Positions 1-5,488 of a stretch of 7,590 bases of DNA are shown in pieces. Each line of letters starts with the position of its first letter. Position 1 is the stretch's first letter. The notes under the pieces are model-generated. The model made no database searches, was not told the origin of the DNA, and saw nothing but the letters and a program-made list of their open reading frames with translations. The position numbers and the translations under genes are program-made. Origin of the DNA: Candidatus Paracaedibacteraceae bacterium UBA6184 (GTDB taxonomy: Bacteria; Pseudomonadota; Alphaproteobacteria; UBA6184); the NCBI GenBank assembly GCA_002422845.1, contig DITM01000007.1:1-7590 (forward strand), given 5' to 3'.

Positions 1-330
1 TCTAGCAGTACATTAATTCCTATTATTGAAAGCAAAGTAGTGCCTGACAGTATCGTCTATTCTGACAGTTGGAAGGGGTATAATGTGTTGGATGTATCAG
101 AGTTTAAGCACTATCGAATTAACCATTCCAAGTTGTTTGCAGACAAGCAAAATCATATCAATGGAATAGAGAATTTCTGGAATCAAGCTAAGCGGCATAT
201 GCGTAAATTTAATGGTATACCCAGACAGAATTTTGGGCTATTTTTGAAGGAATGTGAGTGGCGTTTTAATACACCAACTGCAAAAGCTCAATTAGCCCAC
301 TTAAATCAATGGCTTAAGGGCTGTTTGTAA
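1..330 (+). CDS. IS1595-family (ISXO2-like) transposase, C-terminal part
   Basis: The frame is open from base 1, so the GTG at 40 is not the true start; 109 residues of the C-terminal catalytic region are visible. The pattern is that of the ISXO2-like DDE transposase domain: YSDSWKGY near the window start carries a conserved Asp, NHSKLFAD follows, then HINGIENFWNQAKRHMRKF, whose Glu is the likely last catalytic acid, and finally the CEWRFN motif that closes the domain. The enzyme cuts and rejoins the IS ends. The stop is one base before the terminal inverted repeat, as expected in a compact IS. The N-terminal zinc-ribbon and first catalytic Asp lie outside the window, so whether this copy is intact cannot be judged. 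Confidence 0.88.
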   Translation, partial: SSSTLIPIIESKVVPDSIVYSDSWKGYNVLDVSEFKHYRINHSKLFADKQNHINGIENFWNQAKRHMRKFNGIPRQNFGLFLKECEWRFNTPTAKAQLAHLNQWLKGCL

Positions 331-908
331 ACCGTTATCTGGTACAGCCCCAAATACATTAAAGCTAATTTGTATAATGCTTCTTCTGAACCAAGATCTG
401 CCGCTTTTATAAAATATTCTTTTGCTTTGATGTAGTTTTGAGCAACCTCACACCCGTCAAAATACATATACCCAAGCTCATAAATCGAATCCACGTGTCC
501 TTTTTGCGCTGCCCTTTCATAAAATTTTAAGGCTTCTTGATAATTAATATCGATTCCTCTACCATAGCGGTACATTGAAGCTAAGTTATACATAGCATCT
601 CTTCGACCCAACTCAGCTGCTTTTAAAAAATTCTCACTTGCCAACGAATAGTTTTGACTCACACCTCGACCAAACAAGTACATAAGCGCTAAATACATAA
701 ATCCAGCAGCATCCTCTTGCTTCGCTGCTCTTTCTGCCGCCTGAAATGCGTTTAAGTAATCTGACTTATAGTAATATTCAATAGCTAACTCTCCATCGGA
801 GGTTGCTGGTGTTATCAAGCTAATATCTGATAAATCTGTATCTGACTTTATCTTCTTCCCCACTTTACGTTGAAAGAATCTAATTAATTTCGTTAGTGTT
901 TTTTTCAT
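306..908 (-). pseudogene. Sel1-repeat protein, 3' end truncated by IS insertion
   Basis: The product is a 200-residue helical-repeat protein with Sel1-like repeats at about residues 61-96, 97-132 and 133-168. A fourth repeat is broken off after LALMYL (about residue 186). Each repeat has the LALMYLFGRGV...NY..A pattern. The remaining tail (GLYQITVYKQPLSH) and the TGA stop are read from the IS terminal repeat and the antisense of the transposase end, so the original C-terminus is lost. The N-terminus is basic (MKKTLTKLIRFFQRKVGKKIK) with no clear signal peptide. The start is supported by AAGGA six bases upstream, and the gene begins 11 bases after phrB, so it is probably cotranscribed with it. 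Sel1 proteins are protein-interaction scaffolds; the partner is unknown. The truncated protein could still be made. Confidence 0.85.
332..351. repeat. Right terminal inverted repeat of the IS
   Basis: The bases CCGTTATCTGGTACAGCCCC, or GGGGCTGTACCAGATAACGG from the outside in, have the form of IS1595-family ends and lie directly after the transposase stop. Inside it, ACAGCCC (344-350) also pairs with GGGCTGT (318-324) at the end of the transposase gene, giving a 7-bp stem with a 19-base loop. The matching left repeat is not in the window, so the exact length cannot be confirmed. Confidence 0.65.
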
Positions 909-919
909 TTTCTGTCCTT

Positions 920-2356
920 TTACCTAATACCCGCATACACTTCCAATGCCCTGTTTCTGGTCACCTTTAAATCTATCATTGGTTCTGGATAGTTATGACT
1001 CAATCGCACACCCGCTTCTCTTAACACCGACAATGGCGCACTCCAGGGTTGATGAATATATTTTGCATCCAGCAGTTGTAATACTGGAACCCACTTTTTT
1101 ACATATGTGCCGTCAGGATCAAATTTTTCTCCCTGAGTTACAGGATTAAAGATCCTGAAATACGGCGCAGGATCAACACCGCATCCAGCGACCCATTGCC
1201 AGCTTGCACTGTTACTGGCTAAATCCGCATCCAGTAGAGTATCCAAAAACCAATCAGCCCCATGACGCCAATGAATCAAGAGGTTTTTTGTTAGAAAAGA
1301 CGCAACGATCATCCGCGCACGATTATGCATATACCCGGTCTGCCACAGCTCTTGCATGGCGGCATCTATAATGGGAAAACCCGTCTTTCCTTGCTGCCAT
1401 TTTTTCAAACCTTCTTGATCATTGCCCCATTCAAACTGATTAAATTCGGCGCGAAAAGGTTCCGAGGGCAACTCTGGAAAATGATACAATAGGTGGTATG
1501 AAAATTCTCGCCATCCCAGTTCCGATAAAAAGTGATGAACACCTGTTAAATCCCCTTGTCCTATCGCCAATAATTCTTGGCATCTATGGAAAATAAGCCT
1601 AGGGCTAATTTCACCGAAATGTAAATGTGGCGATAACAGCGACGTTGCACTTTTGTCCATATAATCGCGCTGTTCTTTATAGGGTATGATTGCAGTCTCA
1701 AAAAACTCATTCAATTTTTGTAACGCATTTGATTCTCCAGGATTCCAATCAAATCCTTTTGCCCAATTGGGATAAGTGGGTAATAGCTTCAGATCCTCTA
1801 ATTGCACTGATGTTTCTAAAGCCTCCGCAAAAGTAATCGCTAAATCTAAGCTATTTTCTGACCGCGATATTGGCTCAACGGTTTTCTGCAAACAGTGTTT
1901 CCAAAACGGAGTAAAAACCTTAAAAAAATTCCCCTGTTGGTTTCTGATCGTCCATGGCTCAAACAACAGGCTGGCATTAAATGATTTTACCTCAACGCCT
2001 GCAGACGTCAGGGATTCTTTAATTACTCTGTCTCGTTCAATCGAAAACGGCTCATAGCATCGATTCCAAACTATACTATCTACGTTTATTTGCTGATGCA
2101 GATCGTTAAGTATCCGCTGAGGATCCCCTACAAAAACATGCAGCTGATGCCCCTTAGCACGCAACGAGTTTGATAGAGAGTGTAAGCTGTGATGCAACCA
2201 CCATCTAGAAGCTCCACCCATTTTCCATCGTCCAGGGGTAACATCATCCAGGATATAGATGGGAATAATCGCGCCCCGTGACGCTGCATATTCTAATGCA
2301 GGATTATCATGAATCCGTAAATCCTGCCGAAACCATACGATTGTTGTAAATGACAT
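920..2356 (-). CDS. phrB: Deoxyribodipyrimidine photolyase, class I
   Basis: This flavoenzyme uses light to split cyclobutane pyrimidine dimers in DNA. From the ATG at 2356 it has 478 residues, close to E. coli PhrB (472). It opens with the antenna-domain sequence TTIVWFRQDLRIHDNPAL; NRCYEP (about 98-103) contains the Glu that contacts the folate antenna in E. coli. The FAD-binding half shows TSLLSPHLHFGEIS (about 238-251), GWREF, TGFPIIDAAM, GYMHNRARMI and WQWVAGCG followed by PYFRIFNP. All three Trp of the electron-transfer chain have counterparts (FEW, HWR and the first W of WQW), as does the Asn facing flavin N5 (SNSASW). A GTG nine codons upstream (2383) is also in frame but overlaps the previous gene; the ATG, four bases after that gene's stop, fits the family N-terminus better. 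It is the middle gene of a three-gene unit. Confidence 0.95.
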   Translation of the reverse strand: MSFTTIVWFRQDLRIHDNPALEYAASRGAIIPIYILDDVTPGRWKMGGASRWWLHHSLHSLSNSLRAKGHQLHVFVGDPQRILNDLHQQINVDSIVWNRCYEPFSIERDRVIKESLTSAGVEVKSFNASLLFEPWTIRNQQGNFFKVFTPFWKHCLQKTVEPISRSENSLDLAITFAEALETSVQLEDLKLLPTYPNWAKGFDWNPGESNALQKLNEFFETAIIPYKEQRDYMDKSATSLLSPHLHFGEISPRLIFHRCQELLAIGQGDLTGVHHFLSELGWREFSYHLLYHFPELPSEPFRAEFNQFEWGNDQEGLKKWQQGKTGFPIIDAAMQELWQTGYMHNRARMIVASFLTKNLLIHWRHGADWFLDTLLDADLASNSASWQWVAGCGVDPAPYFRIFNPVTQGEKFDPDGTYVKKWVPVLQLLDAKYIHQPWSAPLSVLREAGVRLSHNYPEPMIDLKVTRNRALEVYAGIR

Positions 2357-2360
2357 TTCA

Positions 2361-2975
2361 TTAATGCTGAATGACTTCAGCACCTTTCACTTTACCGACC
2401 TTAACATTTTTCCCATACACATGAACCTCTCCGTGCCCCGATTCAAATTCAACCATATCGACACGCGTGTTTCCATAAAACATTAATTTTTGATGCGATT
2501 CATCTGAGTCTGGACATTTTACCACAATAGACTTGGCTAAAGAATCTTTCAATACCGATTCGCTCATGGTTAAAGTAACGGTATTAAATCGCGAATGGGA
2601 CGCATTTAACATACCCGTTATCGTCAAAGATTTAGAAATACTAACATCTGTAAAATCAGAATACCCCGTAATAGTTACAGTATCGCTTTTTACTTTATTT
2701 AACGACACCGGCCCCGTAATAAGAACCTTTTTCAAGTGTGACTTTATAAGTTTCACAGGTCCTATAACTTCGATGGCGTTAGCCGTAATAGTGGCTGCTG
2801 TCATTGGCCCCGTTATAGAGATTTCTGTTGCAGTCACACCATCTAGGTTGGCAACACCAAGTATCGTTAGCTGATCAAATTTTTTTGATGCTAAAGTTGT
2901 ATCTCCAAAATAACTTTTTCCGAATGTGGGCACCAACACCGCCAACATCCCCAGGAAACTCAAGACATATTTCAT
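2361..2975 (-). CDS. Secreted protein with 16-17 residue beta-solenoid-like repeats
   Basis: I do not recognise this 204-residue protein as a named family. It starts with a likely Sec signal peptide (MKYVLSFLGMLAVLVPTFG, cleavage near residue 19-21). From residue 36 to about 154 a short beta-strand motif recurs with spacing 16, 16, 16, 16, 17, 16 and 17: LTILG, ISITG, IEVIG, VLITG, VTITG, LTITG, VTLTM, IVVKC. Several are followed by P and a second hydrophobic stretch. Such regular strand-turn spacing suggests a small beta-helix or solenoid, as in bactofilin-like or adhesin-like proteins, but that is inference. The last 50 residues are polar and contain HVYGKNVKVGKVKG. The ATG at 2975 follows GTGTGAGAT as a weak ribosome site. 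It is first in a unit with phrB, whose ATG is four bases after its stop, and is divergent from rpmG. Confidence 0.75.
   Translation of the reverse strand: MKYVLSFLGMLAVLVPTFGKSYFGDTTLASKKFDQLTILGVANLDGVTATEISITGPMTAATITANAIEVIGPVKLIKSHLKKVLITGPVSLNKVKSDTVTITGYSDFTDVSISKSLTITGMLNASHSRFNTVTLTMSESVLKDSLAKSIVVKCPDSDESHQKLMFYGNTRVDMVEFESGHGEVHVYGKNVKVGKVKGAEVIQH
2514..2870 (-). repeat. Protein-level repeat array (VTITGP-type, about 16 residues)
   Basis: Eight copies of a five-residue strand motif of the form [LIV]-x-[ILV]-[TIK]-[GMC] recur every 16-17 codons inside the secreted protein. DNA-level identity between copies is low, so the periodicity appears kept by selection on structure and not by recent duplication. 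Confidence 0.65.
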
Positions 2976-3010
2976 TTTTCATCTCACACTAAGTATCTGG
3001 ATTCAAGATA

Positions 3011-3039
3011 TTGACATTTTGATGTTTTCGCAATATAAT
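3011..3039 (+). promoter_or_regulatory. Consensus sigma-70 promoter of rpmG
   Basis: TTGACA (3011-3016), a 17-base spacer and TATAAT (3034-3039) match the housekeeping sigma-70 consensus at all 12 positions and at the ideal spacing. Transcription should begin near 3046, leaving a leader of about 23 bases before rpmG. An inverted repeat TTTGATG (3018-3024) / CATCAAA (3041-3047) straddles the -10 element. Confidence 0.88.
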
Positions 3040-3047
3040 TCATCAAA
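3018..3047. repeat. Inverted repeat across the rpmG -10 element
   Basis: TTTGATG (3018-3024) and CATCAAA (3041-3047) form a perfect 7-bp inverted repeat separated by 16 bases. One arm lies in the promoter spacer and the other near the predicted transcription start. The position is right for a dimeric repressor site, and the region also serves as the upstream sequence of the divergent secreted-protein gene. It could equally be chance in AT-rich DNA. Confidence 0.35.
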
Positions 3048-3068
3048 GATTAATTTAGGAATTATGCC

Positions 3069-3239
3069 ATGGCCAAGAAAAGCGCCGTAACGTTAATTAG
3101 ATTAGTAAGCTCTGCAGATACAGGCTACTTTTACGTTACAAAAAAGAACCCACGTAACATTACTGAAAAAATGTCTTTCAATAAATATGATCCAGTTGCT
3201 CGTAAACATGTTCTATTTAAAGAAGCTAAAATTAAATAA
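3069..3239 (+). CDS. rpmG: 50S ribosomal protein L33
   Basis: This 56-residue basic protein is bacterial L33, part of the large ribosomal subunit near the E site. It reads MAKKSAVTLIRLVSSADTGY, then FYVTKKNPRN, and ends with YDPVARKHVLFKEAKIK, the alphaproteobacterial form of the family at its usual 55-56 residues. No zinc-binding Cys pairs are present, so it is the Cys-free type. The start is the ATG at 3069 with TAGGA (3056-3060) eight bases upstream; the ATG at 3064 is out of frame. It is monocistronic, with its own consensus promoter and a strong terminator 20 bases downstream. In many proteobacteria rpmG is paired with rpmB; here it is alone, which is common in alphaproteobacteria. Confidence 0.97.
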   Translation: MAKKSAVTLIRLVSSADTGYFYVTKKNPRNITEKMSFNKYDPVARKHVLFKEAKIK

Positions 3240-3258
3240 CTGTTTTTCAGTTTTTAGC

Positions 3259-3283
3259 AAAAGCCTCCTTCGGGAGGTTTTTT
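3259..3283 (+). terminator. Rho-independent terminator of rpmG, possibly bidirectional
   Basis: A CCTCC / GGAGG stem (3264-3268 and 3273-3277) with the stable TTCG tetraloop is followed by six T. The A-run before the stem extends the pairing through a G-U wobble and A-T pairs. On the minus strand the same hairpin is followed by CTTTTG, so it could also end transcripts of the phospholipase D unit, whose last gene stops 45 bases away. Confidence 0.93.
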
Positions 3284-3327
3284 GTTGCGCAAAGCACTCT
3301 TCGCACTGTTGGAAAATCTCTCATGTC

Positions 3328-3849
3328 CTAGCTTTTCTCCCAAGCAATTTCCCAATCACGCAAGTATTTCTTCAACAGTGTTCGCTGTTTTAAAATCAGT
3401 AAATTTTCTGCATTGCGCGACTCTGCTCCCCTGGTAAAGTTATAGGACCCTGTTATCAGAATCGCATTATCAATGATGATGACTTTATTATGAGCCAATC
3501 CTTTGCATTTTTCCCGTTTGACTACAATGCCTGCATCGATCAATACGTTCACCAGTGAATGTGTGCCTTTCATCTGCTGCTTGTCCACTAAGACTAAAAC
3601 ACAAACCCCTCGTTCGTGCGCTTTAACTAAAGCATCGGCAATTTCTTGTGAGGTAAACGCATAAGCACGCACATGAATCGTATGTTCAGCAGCATCAATG
3701 TATTTAACTATTTTAGGATAGCATTTTTCTTCGGGTGTAAAACATACAATCGGTCGTTGATTTTTAGGCATCACCTGTTGTGCAAACACATTAGATATGC
3801 TTACAGCAAGCGTAACTAACAGGATTCGAATATGTGTGTTCAAGATCAT
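3328..3849 (-). CDS. Secreted phospholipase D-family nuclease/phospholipase (single HKD motif)
   Basis: From the ATG at 3849 the product has 173 residues: a Sec signal peptide (MILNTHIRILLVTLAVSISN, then VFA as the likely cleavage site) followed by one phospholipase D domain. The catalytic motif is complete: H120-N-K122 with D127 four residues on, then GSYNF (134-138) and RNAEN (145-149). Earlier blocks IVCFTPEEKC, AYAFTSQEIADAL and RGVCVLVLVDK are typical of the Nuc-type single-domain enzymes that work as dimers on DNA or phospholipids. The closest type known to me is the small exported PLD of Rickettsia, implicated in membrane or phagosome escape; plasmid Nuc endonucleases are the alternative. 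An in-frame TTG at 3909 would add 20 residues but overlaps the upstream frame and hides the signal peptide. The ATG lies five bases after the upstream stop, suggesting translational coupling. Confidence 0.9.
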   Translation of the reverse strand: MILNTHIRILLVTLAVSISNVFAQQVMPKNQRPIVCFTPEEKCYPKIVKYIDAAEHTIHVRAYAFTSQEIADALVKAHERGVCVLVLVDKQQMKGTHSLVNVLIDAGIVVKREKCKGLAHNKVIIIDNAILITGSYNFTRGAESRNAENLLILKQRTLLKKYLRDWEIAWEKS

Positions 3850-3854
3850 CTTAA

Positions 3855-4172
3855 TTAGTGTACAAAAGTATTTTTGACTCGCTTTGAAACGCATAGGTAA
3901 CAAACCCAAATCAAGCTGGAAACTATTCCCGCTATCGACTTATGTGCATCTGAAGAATCAATTATTAAACCCATAGCCTCAACAAAGCAAAAATAAATAA
4001 TGCTTATTATCATTACTTCAGGAAAATATCTTTTTTTCTTAAAAAAGATATGGGCTACGTAGAATATCCAAAGCACATTACACAGAATGAAGAATTTAGG
4101 GCTTGCTTCGGGAATATGAAAGTCAGAACACAAATCAAGTATTGTCTTTATTTCTTTAGCACTCACGTTCAA
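3855..4172 (-). pseudogene. C-terminal part of DUF2569 membrane domain, frameshifted from the Sel1 gene
   Basis: This frame is probably not a separate gene. Its only start near the beginning is a TTG inside a run of eight T, without a ribosome site. Its 105 residues carry what is missing from the upstream protein: helices around PKFFILCNVLWIFYVAHIFF, the FFKKKRYFP loop, a helix MIISIIYFCFVEAMGLII, and a last helix ending in SKRVKNTFVH, which matches the characteristic SKRVKATF end of DUF2569. The upstream protein ends just after GIGGWLVWF, the usual DUF2569 beginning. Removing one T from the run (or a +1 shift) would join the two into a 482-residue protein with a full 117-residue domain. Function of DUF2569 is unknown; it is an inner-membrane domain. 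Confidence 0.82.
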
Positions 4173-5304
4173 AAAAAAGGCAAAACCAAACTAGCCACCC
4201 ACCTATACCTTTAGGGTGTTCAGAAATTGCCTCCTTAGCTTTAGATGTTTTTACTACCAAAATAATAAGGCATATTAGGATCCCCCAATATAATACCATT
4301 AGAAACGTCAGGATCAGCACAGTAGCCTTCTCTGTTGAATCCCACGCTTCTTTCTCCTCAAGTAAGGAGTCATCTTTATTTTTTATTTCATCCTTTTGAA
4401 CTTTTTGCACAGATATCTTTTTTAAAGCGCGTTTAGCTTCTTCAACCCCCTGATCTGCTGCTAATTTGAAATATCTTATAGCTCCTGTGTAATCCTGTTT
4501 TACTCCGTTACCATCGCGGTACAGCACTCCAAGATTATATTGAACATCGGCATATCCTTGATCGGCTGCTAGCGTGTAATATCTGAATGCTTCTTTATAA
4601 TCTTGTTGTACACCTTGACCGTTAGCATACATCACTCCAAGATTATATTGAGCTTTTGCATGACCTTGATTGGCTGCTAGCGTGTAATATCTGAATGCTT
4701 CTTTGTAATTCTGTTTTACTCCGTTACCGTTAGCATACATCACCCCAAGATTATATTGAGCATCGGCATCCCCTTGATCTGCTGCTAGTTTGAAATATCG
4801 CATGGCTTCTTTATAATCTTGTGTGACTCCGTTACCATCAGCATACATCACCCCAAGATTATTCTGAGCATCGGCATCCCCTTGATCGGCTGCTAACGTG
4901 TAGTATTTGAATGCTTCTGTGTAATTCTGTTTTACTCCGTTACCGTTATCATACATCACCCCAAGATTATATCGAGCCGTTGCATCCCCTTGATCGGCTG
5001 CTAACGTGTAGTATTTGAATGCTTGTGTGTAATCCTGTTTTACTCCTACACCATCAGCATACATCAACCCAAGAATATACTGAGCACCGACATGATCTTG
5101 ATCGGCTGCTAGTTTGAAATATTCAAACGCTTTTTGATAGTCTTTTGCTTCATAATATTTAATTGCGGCCTCAACGTCAGGATGACTGGCTTTTGTATGT
5201 TGAACTGCCGCACGTTTAGTTTCAGATGCTTTTGTTTCTGCTGATACTAATGAAAACTGTGAACAAAATACAGTCAGTAATATAAACGATAATGATCTAA
5301 TCAA
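4156..5304 (-). CDS. Sel1-repeat protein with C-terminal membrane anchor and start of DUF2569
   Basis: The product begins with a signal peptide (MIRSLSFILLTVFCSQFSLV, then SA). A half repeat (about 42-65) precedes six full 36-residue Sel1-like repeats (66-281, consensus AADQGDADAQYNLGVMYANG with NGVKQDY.EAFRYY) and a partial one to 297. A charged linker, a transmembrane helix (about 328-351) and the DUF2569 opening GIGGWLVWF follow, and translation stops soon after a T8 run at 4171-4178. Topology suggests a periplasmic Sel1 scaffold tethered to the inner membrane. The start codon is TTG, chosen because AGGAG (5312-5316) sits seven bases upstream and the signal peptide begins there. It precedes a secreted phospholipase D, suggesting a joint envelope or host-interaction role, which is inference. 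The fused 482-residue form is probably ancestral. Confidence 0.87.
   Translation of the reverse strand: MIRSLSFILLTVFCSQFSLVSAETKASETKRAAVQHTKASHPDVEAAIKYYEAKDYQKAFEYFKLAADQDHVGAQYILGLMYADGVGVKQDYTQAFKYYTLAADQGDATARYNLGVMYDNGNGVKQNYTEAFKYYTLAADQGDADAQNNLGVMYADGNGVTQDYKEAMRYFKLAADQGDADAQYNLGVMYANGNGVKQNYKEAFRYYTLAANQGHAKAQYNLGVMYANGQGVQQDYKEAFRYYTLAADQGYADVQYNLGVLYRDGNGVKQDYTGAIRYFKLAADQGVEEAKRALKKISVQKVQKDEIKNKDDSLLEEKEAWDSTEKATVLILTFLMVLYWGILICLIILVVKTSKAKEAISEHPKGIGGWLVWFCLFFEREC
4171..4178 (-). other. Eight-T homopolymer at the frameshift site
   Basis: On the coding strand the sequence reads TGC C followed by eight T and GAACGTGAG. Frame 1 gives C-L-F-F-E-R-E-C-stop; with seven T it would read C-L-F-L-N-V-S-A-K and continue through the complete DUF2569. 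Runs of this length are prone to replication slippage, RNA polymerase slippage and sequencing error. Confidence 0.85.
4462..5109 (-). repeat. Six tandem 108-bp repeats encoding Sel1 units
   Basis: Six consecutive in-frame 108-base units each encode one 36-residue Sel1 repeat. Segments such as GATCGGCTGCTA (plus strand) and the block around CACCCCAAGATTATA recur nearly unchanged at 108-base spacing, so the array has expanded by recent duplication or is kept alike by gene conversion. Copy number is likely to vary between strains. Confidence 0.88.
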
Positions 5305-5311
5305 GTTGCTT

Positions 5312-5316
5312 CTCCT
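5312..5316 (-). promoter_or_regulatory. Ribosome binding site deciding a TTG start
   Basis: AGGAG lies seven bases upstream of the TTG at 5304. It is the best Shine-Dalgarno match near this gene and supports the non-ATG start of the Sel1-DUF2569 protein. Confidence 0.75.
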
Positions 5317-5334
5317 AATAATAAATCTCTTTTA

Positions 5335-5357
5335 ATAGCCCCGTGTGTGTCGGCTAT
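5335..5357. repeat. Inverted repeat in the leader of the Sel1-DUF2569 gene
   Basis: ATAGCC (5335-5340) and GGCTAT (5352-5357) are a perfect 6-bp inverted repeat around a loop with GTGTGTGT. It lies about 30 bases upstream of the start codon. Neither strand has a T-run after it, so it is not a standard terminator; a leader hairpin or protein site is possible. The rest of the 183-base gap between cdsA and this gene shows no further gene. Confidence 0.4.
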
Positions 5358-5430
5358 GTCCCTCATGTGCATTCTAAGATGTTTATTATTGATGAGATTG
5401 TTAACTATTTTTGAATGTTGTTATCTTTTA

Positions 5431-5459
5431 GATATAAGAAGCCTTACTCCAAAATACAA
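5431..5459 (-). promoter_or_regulatory. Possible sigma-70 promoter for the Sel1-DUF2569/PLD unit
   Basis: On the minus strand TTGTAT (5459-5454) and TATATC (5436-5431) are separated by 17 bases, a moderate sigma-70 match. It would give a leader of about 120 bases containing the 5335-5357 inverted repeat. AT-rich intergenic DNA makes chance matches common. Confidence 0.3.
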
Positions 5460-5488
5460 GACTTTCTTAAAGTTTTTTGAACGCTACT

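Larger units (their letters stand above)
1..351 (+). mobile_element. IS1595-family insertion sequence, right-hand end
   Basis: This is the right-hand part of an insertion sequence; its left end lies outside the window. It contains the 3' part of an ISXO2-like transposase gene, and 1 base after the stop codon comes a typical terminal inverted repeat, read outward as CCGTTATCTGGTACAGCCCC (332-351). The end is placed at 351 because the Sel1-repeat reading frame on the opposite strand is native up to that point and turns into IS-derived codons immediately inside it. The family usually makes 8-bp target duplications, so AAATACAT (352-359) is the predicted one, but the other copy is not visible here. 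Family assignment rests on the transposase. Confidence 0.8.

Noticed and set aside
1776..2057. Plus-strand open frames antisense to phrB (also 946-1149)
   Set aside because: They lie wholly opposite a full-length photolyase with all catalytic motifs; no independent evidence for coding.
2357..2383. Upstream GTG start for phrB
   Set aside because: It overlaps the end of the previous gene and adds nine residues not seen in the family; the ATG at 2356 fits better.
2533..2874. Plus-strand open frame of 113 codons antisense to the secreted repeat protein
   Set aside because: Its apparent regularity is a mirror of the periodic minus-strand gene, which has the signal peptide, the operon context and the better start.
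2976..3010. Promoter for the secreted-protein/phrB unit on the minus strand
   Set aside because: A promoter must be in or near the rpmG intergenic region, but only weak matches (for example TTGCGA-17-TATCTT) were seen, too poor to annotate.
3187..3393. Plus-strand open frame of 68 codons overlapping the rpmG end and terminator
   Set aside because: It begins inside rpmG in another frame, runs through a strong terminator and into the antisense of the PLD gene; no family resemblance.
3850..3909. Upstream TTG start for the phospholipase D gene
   Set aside because: It would place 20 polar or basic residues ahead of the signal peptide and overlap the DUF2569 frame; the ATG at 3849 directly precedes the signal peptide.
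5461..5478. ACTTT-CTT-AAAGT hairpin followed by T-run near the end of cdsA
   Set aside because: The T-run is on the plus strand where no gene ends, the stem is only five AT-rich pairs, and on the minus strand the tail is poor.
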